Assembly: GCA_051877705.1 (NCBI GenBank)
Contig: JBJEJD010000026.1
Location: 1 to 5,738, forward strand
DNA length: 5,738 nucleotides
Reading direction: 5' to 3'
DNA from: Coprococcus_A sp051877705
GTDB lineage: Bacteria > Bacillota > Clostridia > Lachnospirales > Lachnospiraceae
Position numbers and translations under genes: made by a program. The first letter of the stretch is position 1; every line of letters begins with the position of its first letter. Shown one piece after another: positions 1 to 5,203 of the stretch. The notes beneath the pieces are model-generated. The model saw only the letters and a program-made list of their open reading frames with translations. It was not told where the DNA came from and ran no database searches.

Positions 1-3
1 TAT

Positions 4-77
4 GTGTGTGTAGCTCAGCTGGATAGAGCACTTGGCTACGGACCAAGGTGTCGGGGGTTCGAATCCTCTCACGCACG
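4..77 (+). tRNA. tRNA-Arg (anticodon ACG)
   Basis: All four arms fold by hand. The acceptor stem pairs 4-10 with 70-76 (one G-U). The D stem pairs 13-16 with 26-29. The anticodon stem pairs 31-35 with 43-47 and presents a CTACGGA loop with anticodon ACG at 38-40. The T arm has TTCGAAT at 58-64 closed by 53-57 and 65-69. The variable loop is five bases and base 77 (G) is the discriminator. ACG reads CGN arginine codons, and in bacteria A34 is normally deaminated to inosine by TadA. CCA is not encoded (GTTC follows), so it must be added by CCA-adding enzyme. The promoter lies outside the window. An exact copy of bases 65-77 occurs again at 327-339. Confidence 0.97.
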
Positions 78-87
78 TTCATAACAG

Positions 88-121
88 AAAAAGGATAGAA
101 CTTTTAGTTCTATCCTTTTTT
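88..121 (+). terminator. Intrinsic terminator after tRNA-Arg
   Basis: A perfect 9-bp stem, GGATAGAAC (93-101) with GTTCTATCC (107-115), has a five-base TTTTA loop. It is flanked by an A run (88-92) and a T run (116-121) that lengthen the stem and provide the U tract. It sits 10 bases after the tRNA discriminator base, so it should end the tRNA transcript. Confidence 0.92.
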
Positions 122-202
122 GTTACGAGCCGAGGCGGATCATTCAAACCCGTGATACTGATCACGGGTTCGAACTCTCGTCTCCGGGTCTACACTCCGT
201 TT

Positions 203-339
203 CGGTCGTTGCTAAACGTGTGCCACCGGCACACAGCAACGGTCGGTGCTGAACAGGTGCCACTGGCACCTAGTTCTCCGCTGCCGCTCCGGTCGGCACT
301 GGACAGGCGCCACTGGCGCCTAGTGCCCTCTCACGCACG
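203..339 (+). repeat. Three tandem imperfect repeats (37, 50 and 50 bases), each with a hairpin
   Basis: Each unit starts with CGGTCG: 203-239, 240-289 and 290-339. Units 2 and 3 are both exactly 50 bases, and their first 35 bases differ at only five positions. Unit 1 is shorter and more diverged but keeps the bulge and loop pattern (AAAC bulge, ACC loop, against GAAC/GGAC and ACT). Upper stems are GTGTGCC/GGCACAC, AGGTGCC/GGCACCT and AGGCGCC/GGCGCCT, so three of seven pairs covary. The lower stems of units 1 and 3 also covary at three positions. The last 13 bases of unit 3 equal the 3' end of the tRNA gene. Confidence 0.85.
327..339 (+). repeat. 13-bp direct repeat of the tRNA-Arg 3' end
   Basis: CCTCTCACGCACG here is identical to bases 65-77, which form the 3' strand of the T stem, the 3' strand of the acceptor stem and the discriminator base. 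The two copies are 262 bases apart. Duplicated tRNA 3' ends are the usual attL/attR footprint of tyrosine-recombinase integration. However, no integrase is present between the copies, and the closing stem of the structured element extends past this copy to 358, so an attachment-site reading is only one possibility. Confidence 0.7.
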
Positions 340-402
340 AATGATCCAGTCGGACTCGAACGGGTTCGATCTGTGTAAAAAATAATGAAGGGAGATTGTT
401 GA

Positions 403-954
403 ATGAATAGGTTATATGCTGCATGGTGTCATTTTAAAACAATTACACAGCATAAGATACTGGTTATGAAAGGATGTTTTCGGCTTGGATTGTATTGGCA
501 GGGATTAGTGCATGATCTATCCAAATATTCTCCGACAGAATTTAAAATAGGTATCCAGTATTTTCAAGGAAATAAAAGCCCGAATGCTGCAGAAAGGGAT
601 GAAAAAGGATATTCTGAGGCATGGCTGCATCATAAAGGGCGAAATAAGCATCATTATGAATATTGGACAGATGTGACAAAGGATAAAAGTCTTGGGATCG
701 TAGGAGTGAAAATGCCGCTGCGATATGTTGCCGAGATGTTTGTAGATCGTGTGTCAGCATGTAAAATTTACCAGAAGGATAAGTATACAGACCGCAGTTC
801 ATGGGAATACTATAAAAGAACAAAAGATTATATTACCATACACCCGGAAACACGCCGTATGCTGGAACATCTCATCAAGATGCTGGCTGTGAAGGGCGAG
901 GAAGAAACCTATCGCTATATTAAATATTTACTGAGAGTTAAAAAGAGTTATTAA
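403..954 (+). CDS. DUF5662 family protein (HD-like metal-site residues)
   Basis: This 183-residue protein has no signal peptide or membrane segment and should be cytoplasmic. It resembles the DUF5662 family, whose members are sometimes mislabelled catalase; no function is established that I know of. Visible landmarks are H17, the HDLSKYSPTEF block (H37-D38, K41, E46), HHKGRNKHHYEYW (H76, H77, H83, H84) and MFVDRVSA (D115). The order H...HD...HH...HH...D in a helix-rich protein recalls HD-domain phosphohydrolases, which is my inference. ATG 403 is supported by GGGAG at 390-394, eight bases upstream. The C-terminal third is Lys/Arg/Tyr-rich. No clear promoter is seen between the tRNA terminator and this start, so transcription may come from read-through or from within the structured element at 126-358. 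No terminator follows before the next gene. Confidence 0.85.
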   Translation: MNRLYAAWCHFKTITQHKILVMKGCFRLGLYWQGLVHDLSKYSPTEFKIGIQYFQGNKSPNAAERDEKGYSEAWLHHKGRNKHHYEYWTDVTKDKSLGIVGVKMPLRYVAEMFVDRVSACKIYQKDKYTDRSSWEYYKRTKDYITIHPETRRMLEHLIKMLAVKGEEETYRYIKYLLRVKKSY

Positions 955-981
955 TCTACGTGTATAAAACAATAAAAAAAA

Positions 982-1026
982 GCCATACTATCTACTGCAC
1001 CATATAAAGGAGGTTGATAGTATGGC
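982..1026 (+). promoter_or_regulatory. Start-codon hairpin with ribosome site in the loop
   Basis: GCCATACTATC (982-992) is perfectly complementary to GATAGTATGGC (1016-1026). The ATG of the next gene (1022-1024) lies inside the 3' strand, while the very strong ribosome site AAAGGAGG (1006-1013) lies in the 23-base loop. In the mRNA this would pair the start codon and could control initiation or protect the 5' end. An A run (974-981) precedes it, so on the opposite strand the same sequence reads as hairpin plus T tract, like a terminator with a large loop. Confidence 0.65.
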
Positions 1027-1207
1027 AAAGACTCAGAATTACAGCAATAAAACATCGAATTGCAGTGACAGTAAGAATAGTAATAATGCAAATAACGAAT
1101 CTTCAAAAAACAGCTATAACGGCAGCAGTGATTCCTCAAAGAATAGCTATAATGCCAATAGCGAGTCTTCTCAGAACTATTCTTCGAAGAATTCGGCAAA
1201 GAGATAA
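1022..1207 (+). CDS. Asn/Ser-rich 61-residue microprotein, unknown function
   Basis: This short ORF starts at ATG 1022 behind a near-perfect ribosome site (AAAGGAGG, eight bases upstream) and ends in tandem stops TAA TAA at 1205-1210, followed by a hairpin terminator. Together these make it much more credible than its size suggests. About three fifths of the residues are Asn or Ser; the rest are mostly Lys, Tyr, Ala, Glu, Asp and Gln. There are no long hydrophobic stretches, one cysteine (C14) and no signal peptide. A degenerate repeat is visible: SSKNSYNGSSD, then SSKNSYNANSE, then SSQNYSSKNSA. It should be disordered and soluble. Small Asn/Ser/Gln-rich proteins in endospore formers include gamma-type small acid-soluble spore proteins, but the usual motifs of that family are not present, so I do not assign it. 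Its start codon is held in a hairpin. Confidence 0.7.
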   Translation: MAKTQNYSNKTSNCSDSKNSNNANNESSKNSYNGSSDSSKNSYNANSESSQNYSSKNSAKR

Positions 1208-1223
1208 TAAGCTGTATGACAGA

Positions 1224-1248
1224 AGGGGCCGCGGAATCCGCGGCCTTT
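1224..1248 (+). terminator. GC-rich intrinsic terminator after the microprotein gene
   Basis: GGCCGCGG (1227-1234) pairs perfectly with CCGCGGCC (1238-1245) around an AAT loop, and G-U and A-U pairs (1224-1226 with 1246-1248) extend it. It lies 16 bases after the stop codons. The T tract is short (TTT followed by ACAT), so termination may be incomplete despite the strong stem. Confidence 0.7.
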
Positions 1249-1249
1249 A

Positions 1250-1288
1250 CATATATCCGAATAGGAATATATGAAATTTTACAATTTC
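1250..1288. repeat. Two adjacent AT-rich inverted repeats
   Basis: CATATATCC (1250-1258) pairs with 1264-1273 with one extra A, and GAAATT (1273-1278) pairs with AATTTC (1283-1288). They lie just upstream of the putative promoter at 1297. They could be a regulator site or chance pairing in AT-rich spacer; nothing in the sequence decides between these. Confidence 0.3.
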
Positions 1289-1296
1289 AGGGGCCG

Positions 1297-1325
1297 TTGA
1301 TCATCTGGCAGCATATGTATAGAAT
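1297..1325 (+). promoter_or_regulatory. Putative sigma-A promoter of the rhodanese gene
   Basis: TTGATC (1297-1302) and TAGAAT (1320-1325) are separated by 17 bases. The -10 box has one mismatch to TATAAT and the -35 box two mismatches to TTGACA. Transcription would start near 1332, giving a leader of only about 14 bases before ATG 1346. Confidence 0.5.
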
Positions 1326-1345
1326 AAAACCTTTTCGGTGATAGG

Positions 1346-1648
1346 ATGAGTTTCCAATTAATAGCAGGTAAAAATTTAGATTCTTATATCAATAAAAGCC
1401 CATATATTATTCTGGATCTGAGAAATCATGAAGAATATGCTGCAGGACATATCCGGGGAGCACAGAATCTTCCTTATGCATATTATGATAAATTTATAGA
1501 GAAACTTCCGCGGGAAAAGACATATATTTTGTATTGTAATTATGGATCCATCAGCATGCTGGCCGGAAAAAGAATGGATGAAGCAGGATACGATGTTTTA
1601 AGTATAAGTGGTGGAATTTCATCATATCGCGGCAGCTTATTTGTATAA
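1346..1648 (+). CDS. Single-domain rhodanese-like protein
   Basis: This is a 100-residue rhodanese domain, about the minimal length for stand-alone sulfurtransferases of the PspE/GlpE type, and is presumably cytoplasmic because it lacks a signal peptide. The family signatures are ILDLRNHEEYAAGHIRGAQNLP (CH2A-like: D24, R26, E29, Y31, G34-H35-I36, A39, N41, P43), ILYCNYGSIS with the predicted persulfide cysteine C64, and the C-terminal GGISSY (89-94). The active-site loop reads C-N-Y-G-S-I-S where most relatives carry Arg at the sixth position (CxxGxRS); Ile69 replaces it, so substrate preference or activity may differ. The ribosome site is modest: GGTGAT (1337-1342) fits the 3' part of the consensus and sits just ahead of ATG 1346. 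The gene has its own promoter and a strong terminator, so it is probably monocistronic. The sulfur donor and acceptor cannot be read from the context. Confidence 0.9.
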   Translation: MSFQLIAGKNLDSYINKSPYIILDLRNHEEYAAGHIRGAQNLPYAYYDKFIEKLPREKTYILYCNYGSISMLAGKRMDEAGYDVLSISGGISSYRGSLFV

Positions 1649-1668
1649 AAAGTAAAAATTGCGAAATT

Positions 1669-1695
1669 CAGGCAGGCGTGTCTTGCCTGTTTTTT
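1669..1695 (+). terminator. Intrinsic terminator after the rhodanese gene
   Basis: CAGGCAGG (1669-1676) pairs with CTTGCCTG (1682-1689) with one G-U, around a CGTGT loop, and is followed by six T residues (1690-1695). It begins 20 bases after the stop codon. Confidence 0.9.
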
Positions 1696-1711
1696 GTAAA
1701 AAGTATATACT
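1683..1711 (+). promoter_or_regulatory. Putative promoter of the methyltransferase-peptidase-rdgB-yfcE operon
   Basis: TTGCCT (1683-1688) and TATACT (1706-1711) are 17 bases apart. The -10 box has one mismatch to consensus and the -35 box two. The -35 box lies inside the 3' strand of the preceding terminator stem. The predicted leader is about 30 bases, ending in GAGGAG ahead of ATG 1747. Confidence 0.45.
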
Positions 1712-1746
1712 AAAAGATGAAGCGGACCAGATAGAGGAGAAAAAAC

Positions 1747-2916
1747 ATGGAAAAAAGTACATTTGAATATGTTGTGCCATGTCATTTTGGCATGGAAGCC
1801 GTATTAAAAAGAGAGATAATAGCGCTTGGTTATGATATTGCCAGTGTGGCGGACGGCAGAGTTACCTTTCATGGGGATGCCACAGCCATTGCCCGGGCGA
1901 ATATTTTTTTGAGAACGGCAGAAAGGATTTTACTTTGTGTCGGTAGATTTAAAGCCAGAACGTTTGATGAACTCTTTGAGGCAACCAAAGCAATTCCATG
2001 GGGAGATTACATCCCTGTAGATGGGAAATTCTGGGTAAAAAAAGCTTCAACAGCAAAGAGTCAGTTATTTAGCAGTTCAGATATTCAGTCAATAGTGAAA
2101 AAAGCGATTGTTGAACGTCTGAAGTTGACATATAGGGTGGACTGGTTTAAAGAGGATGGCGATGAATTTCCTCTTAGGGTTTTTATATTGAAGGATGAAG
2201 TGACGATTGCTTTGGATACAACCGGTGAATCTCTGCATAAAAGAGGATACAGGAAGCTGACTGGGAAGGCACCTGTATCAGAAACACTGGCAGCTGCTCT
2301 GATTATGCTGACACCTTGGAACAAAGACAGGATTCTGGTTGATCCTTTTTGTGGCAGCGGGACTTTCCCTATTGAAGCTGCGATGATTGGAGCCAATATT
2401 GCACCTGGCATGAATCGATCATTTACAGCGGAAGCCTGGAAGCATCTTTTGCCTAAAAAGGGATGGTATGATGCCATAACTGAGGCAAATGATCTGATGG
2501 AGAATGATATTGATCTGCGTATACAGGGATATGATATAGATGGAGAAGTTGTGCGTGTTGCTATGGCCAATGCAAGAATGGCAGGTGTTGATCATTTGAT
2601 TCATTTTCAGCAGAGACCGGTAAGTGAATTGCGTCACCCAAAAAAATATGGTTTTATCATTACGAATCCTCCGTATGGGGAGCGACTCGAGGATAAAGCT
2701 GCATTACCTGCGTTATATACAGAAATCGGCCAGGCTTTTCGGATGTTGGACAGCTGGTCATATTATGTTTTGACTTCTTATGAAGATGCAGAACGTTATA
2801 TTGGCAGAAAAGCAGATAAAAATCGTAAGATATATAATGGTATGATAAAAACATATTTTTATCAGTTTATGGGCCCGAAGCCGCCAAGAAACCTGGAAAA
2901 TAGGAGGTTCAATTGA
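1747..2916 (+). CDS. ypsC: THUMP-domain class I SAM-dependent rRNA methyltransferase (YpsC/RlmL-type)
   Basis: This 389-residue cytoplasmic enzyme matches the Firmicutes YpsC group, which corresponds to the N-terminal half of E. coli RlmL, the 23S rRNA guanine-N2 methyltransferase acting at G2445. The N-terminal region (about 1-60) opens with FEYVVPCHFGMEAVLKREI, the ferredoxin-like lead-in; the THUMP RNA-binding domain covers roughly 60-160. LHKRGYRK (163-170) links to the Rossmann methyltransferase domain, with SAM motif I DPFCGSGTFP (199-208), acidic motif II GYDID (261-265) and catalytic motif IV NPPYGERL (307-314). NPPY is typical of exocyclic-amino N-methyltransferases. Length is normal for the single-activity form; the RlmK half of E. 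coli RlmL is absent. The exact target base is inferred from homology. ATG 1747 has GAGGAG (1733-1738) nine bases upstream. Its TGA stop overlaps the TTG start of the next gene. Confidence 0.93.
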   Translation: MEKSTFEYVVPCHFGMEAVLKREIIALGYDIASVADGRVTFHGDATAIARANIFLRTAERILLCVGRFKARTFDELFEATKAIPWGDYIPVDGKFWVKKASTAKSQLFSSSDIQSIVKKAIVERLKLTYRVDWFKEDGDEFPLRVFILKDEVTIALDTTGESLHKRGYRKLTGKAPVSETLAAALIMLTPWNKDRILVDPFCGSGTFPIEAAMIGANIAPGMNRSFTAEAWKHLLPKKGWYDAITEANDLMENDIDLRIQGYDIDGEVVRVAMANARMAGVDHLIHFQQRPVSELRHPKKYGFIITNPPYGERLEDKAALPALYTEIGQAFRMLDSWSYYVLTSYEDAERYIGRKADKNRKIYNGMIKTYFYQFMGPKPPRNLENRRFN

Positions 2917-4562
2917 AACACTTAAAGCGTTTCATTCTTTTTGCACTGGTGTTGGGAATCGGAGGTATACTCTGGTATAAAGCCCCTGTTACCCATTTCC
3001 GGGGACAGGATTCGCAGGCTTTGACACAGCATTACAATGCAATCAAGGCGGAAGATATCAATAGTAAAGAGATTTTATTATACCTTGACGGGCAACCGGC
3101 AGAGCCCGACAGAGATAGAAAAATATGGATGTCTGATGAACTGTCGTTGATGATTCCGGATGTCATGGTTAATGATCTGTTTCAGTGTGAAGCAGCATGG
3201 CTGGACAATGATGTAATACGGCTGACTAAAGATCAGAAGTGGATAGATATAGATGAGGCAAAGCAAGATGATAATGGACAACTTTGCCTTTCTGCAAATT
3301 TACTGGCAGATTTCTTTGGATATACTTATAGCTGGGATGAAGAGACAAATACGGCACATATAACTTCAGCAATTTCAGAGAAGCTAAATTTGCCGGAAAA
3401 ATATGATCTGCGTGATTATAATAAGGTTTCAGATGTCCGTGATCAGGGAAGCTGGGGAACCTGTTGGGCTTTTGCATCTTTATCTGCGCTGGAATCTTCA
3501 TTGCTGCCCGAGGAAAAATGGCAGTTTTCTGTGGATCATCTGGTACTGGAAAACGGCTTTCAGGCTAATGTGGCTGAAGGCGGTGATTATAATATGGCAT
3601 TGGCGTATCTGACCGGTTGGAAGGGACCGGTGAAGGAAGATGAAGATCCTTATGGAGATGGACAGTCTGTTCCTGGATTGGAGGCTGCTGTTCACCTTCA
3701 GGAAGCCGTTATTATTAATGAACGGGATTATGATCAGATTAAGTCATTGATCTGCCGTTATGGTGCTGTACAATCAGCTATTTATTCGCAGCCGGATATA
3801 AGTGAATTAAGCGAGTATTACAGTGAAGAGAATGCGGCCTACTATTATCCGGACAGTATGGAATGTAATCATGATATCGTCATTATCGGATGGGATGATA
3901 ATTATCCAAAAGAGAATTTTACAACTCAGCCGGAAGGCGATGGCGCTTTTATCTGCAAGAATAGTTGGGGAGCAGATTTTGGGCAGGACGGATATTTTTA
4001 TATTTCCTATTATGACAGAAACATAGGTATATATGGAGTAGCATATACGAATGTGGAACCGGCAGGCAATTATGACCGGCTTTTTCAGTCAGATCTGCTG
4101 GGATGGACAGGATCCATTGGCTACAATGAGCCTAATGCATGGTTCGCAAGTGTCTATGAGACTGAGCGAGACAGCAGTATGAGAGCTGTCGGTTTCTATG
4201 CAACAGATGCGGATACGTATTATGATATTTATGTAGTTCATAATTTTGATTCTATAGAGGATATGGATCGCAGGCAGATCGTTCAGAGCGGTTATATTCA
4301 GGATAAGGGATTTTACACTATTGATTTGGAGCAGCCGCAGGAACTGGAGGCCGATGAACGGTTTTCGGTTATTGTTGATATTTATACAAAGGATTCAATG
4401 CATCCGATAGCCATAGAATATGCTTCCAATAATCTGACAGCCGGAGTAGATATTTCTGACGGAGAGAGTTATATGAGTTATAATGGAAAAATGTGGAGTC
4501 ATATGGAGGCCGCGTCGGAATGCAATGCATGTTTGAAAGTTTATGTGGATTTTGTGGAATAG
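2913..4562 (+). CDS. Exported C1 (papain-family) cysteine peptidase with lectin-like C-terminal domain
   Basis: This 549-residue protein starts at TTG 2913, set by AGGAGG (2902-2907) five bases upstream and a TTGA overlap with the previous stop. This suggests coupled translation. Residues 1-6 are basic and 7-22 form a hydrophobic segment, so it is a signal peptide or N-terminal anchor; no signal-peptidase II lipobox or LPxTG sorting motif is visible. Residues about 52-153 resemble a copper-amine-oxidase-N/stalk-like module, ending in YSWDEETNTAHI. The papain-like catalytic domain spans about 160-380: DQGSWGTCWAF gives oxyanion Q178 and nucleophile C184, NHDIVIIGWDD gives H320, and FICKNSWG gives N350. 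The Cys-His spacing of 136 is close to that of papain. About 385-548 looks like the lectin-like domain commonly found behind such clostridial C1 peptidases. All catalytic residues are present. Substrates are unknown; cell-surface or extracellular protein turnover is inferred. Confidence 0.9.
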   Translation: MKHLKRFILFALVLGIGGILWYKAPVTHFRGQDSQALTQHYNAIKAEDINSKEILLYLDGQPAEPDRDRKIWMSDELSLMIPDVMVNDLFQCEAAWLDNDVIRLTKDQKWIDIDEAKQDDNGQLCLSANLLADFFGYTYSWDEETNTAHITSAISEKLNLPEKYDLRDYNKVSDVRDQGSWGTCWAFASLSALESSLLPEEKWQFSVDHLVLENGFQANVAEGGDYNMALAYLTGWKGPVKEDEDPYGDGQSVPGLEAAVHLQEAVIINERDYDQIKSLICRYGAVQSAIYSQPDISELSEYYSEENAAYYYPDSMECNHDIVIIGWDDNYPKENFTTQPEGDGAFICKNSWGADFGQDGYFYISYYDRNIGIYGVAYTNVEPAGNYDRLFQSDLLGWTGSIGYNEPNAWFASVYETERDSSMRAVGFYATDADTYYDIYVVHNFDSIEDMDRRQIVQSGYIQDKGFYTIDLEQPQELEADERFSVIVDIYTKDSMHPIAIEYASNNLTAGVDISDGESYMSYNGKMWSHMEAASECNACLKVYVDFVE

Positions 4563-4574
4563 AGGAGAAGTATT

Positions 4575-5186
4575 ATGCAGAAGCTTATTTTTGCAACGTC
4601 AAATCAGGATAAAATGAGAGAAATCAAAGAGATTATGTCAGATTTTCCTGTAGAAATCATATCCATGAAGGATGCCGGTATCAATGTGGATATTATTGAA
4701 AATGGTACTACATTTGAAGAAAATGCTGTTATTAAAGCAGAAACAATTGAAAAGGTAACAGGAGCTATTGTACTGGCTGACGATTCCGGTTTGGAGATCG
4801 ATTATTTAAATAAAGAACCGGGGGTTTATTCAGCAAGATATATGGGAGAAGATACATCGTATCATGTTAAAAATATGAATCTTATTCAAAGGCTGGAAGG
4901 CGTGCCGGATGAAAGAAGAACTGCAAGATTTGTCTGCGCTGTTGCAGCAGCTTTTCCGGATCGTGAAACAGTGACAGTGCGGGGCACTATAGAAGGAAGA
5001 ATCGGATATCACGAGGAAGGAAACAATGGTTTCGGATATGACCCGATCTTTTATCTTCCGGAATATGGTTGTACGACGGCTTCACTTCCGCCAGAGAAGA
5101 AGAATGCCATCAGTCACAGAGGGAAGGCATTGCAGATGATAAAAACGGTGATAGGTCATTATCTGGCTGAACATGAGGATAATTAA
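4575..5186 (+). CDS. rdgB: RdgB/HAM1 XTP/dITP pyrophosphatase
   Basis: This 203-residue cytoplasmic enzyme hydrolyses non-canonical purine triphosphates (dITP, ITP, XTP) to monophosphates plus pyrophosphate, keeping deaminated bases out of DNA and RNA. It shows the whole family pattern: the N-terminal phosphate-binding FATSNQDKMREI (6-17), ENGTTFEENAVIKA (42-55), the metal/catalytic LADDSGLEID (67-76, with D70 as the expected catalytic Asp), PGVYSARY (82-89), GNNGFGYDPIF (149-159) and the purine-contacting SHRGKAL (180-186). Length is typical. The start has GAGGAGAAG (4562-4570) just upstream. It lies 12 bases after the peptidase stop and 17 before the phosphoesterase start, so it is co-transcribed. 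The rdgB-phosphoesterase order matches ysnA-ysnB of Bacillus. Confidence 0.97.
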   Translation: MQKLIFATSNQDKMREIKEIMSDFPVEIISMKDAGINVDIIENGTTFEENAVIKAETIEKVTGAIVLADDSGLEIDYLNKEPGVYSARYMGEDTSYHVKNMNLIQRLEGVPDERRTARFVCAVAAAFPDRETVTVRGTIEGRIGYHEEGNNGFGYDPIFYLPEYGCTTASLPPEKKNAISHRGKALQMIKTVIGHYLAEHEDN

Positions 5187-5203
5187 TAAGCAGAGGCGAA
5201 GAA

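Larger units (their letters stand above)
126..358 (+). ncRNA. Candidate multibranched structured RNA element, unknown family
   Basis: This stretch is clearly richer in G and C than its surroundings and is dominated by complementary segments. A closing stem is formed by 126-129 with 355-358, 130-133 with 350-353 (A354 bulged), then the 9-bp GGATCATTC (137-145) with GAATGATCC (339-347). Inside are hairpin A (147-156 with 161-170, perfect 10 bp, loop ACTG) and three hairpins of one design: B (207-241), C (251-276) and D (295-327). In B and D, a lower stem of 6-7 bp, a 5'-side four-base bulge of type RRAC, a 7-bp upper stem and a three-base ACY loop follow in order. In C the upper stem and loop are kept, but the lower stem is degenerate. 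Base pairs differ between copies yet stay complementary, which favours selection on structure. No promoter is obvious here; it could be read through from the tRNA, act as a leader for the gene at 403, or be a DNA-level palindromic repeat. I cannot assign it to a named RNA family. The strand is inferred from the flanking genes. Confidence 0.6.

Noticed and set aside
166..195. A second, degenerate tRNA gene around the GGGTTCGAAC word
   Set aside because: A T-arm-like hairpin can be drawn, but no acceptor, D or anticodon arms fit, and the segment is better explained by the perfect 10-bp hairpin at 147-170.
203..339. CRISPR array
   Set aside because: There are only three units, the spacers are not unique sequence between identical repeats, and the units are internally palindromic and adjacent. 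No cas genes are nearby.
32..385. 117-codon + strand ORF across the tRNA, its terminator and the hairpin array
   Set aside because: It starts inside the tRNA anticodon region, has no ribosome site, runs through an intrinsic terminator, and its sequence is dictated by the palindromic repeats. It is not a believable protein.
1001..1008. Sporulation sigma factor -10 box (CATATAAA) before the microprotein
   Set aside because: It overlaps the ribosome site, so a transcript starting there would lack it, and no matching -35 box is present.
951..1199. 82-codon minus strand ORF opposite the microprotein
   Set aside because: It is the complement of the repetitive Asn/Ser codons (Tyr/Cys/His-rich translation), with no ribosome site and no promoter.
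1014..1274. 86-codon + strand ORF overlapping the microprotein in another frame
   Set aside because: It starts inside the ribosome-site loop, has no ribosome site of its own, and reads through the terminator hairpin. The 1022-1207 frame has the signals.
2085..2570. 161-codon minus strand ORF inside the methyltransferase gene
   Set aside because: It is a shadow of a strongly conserved gene on the other strand, with no ribosome site or recognisable domain.
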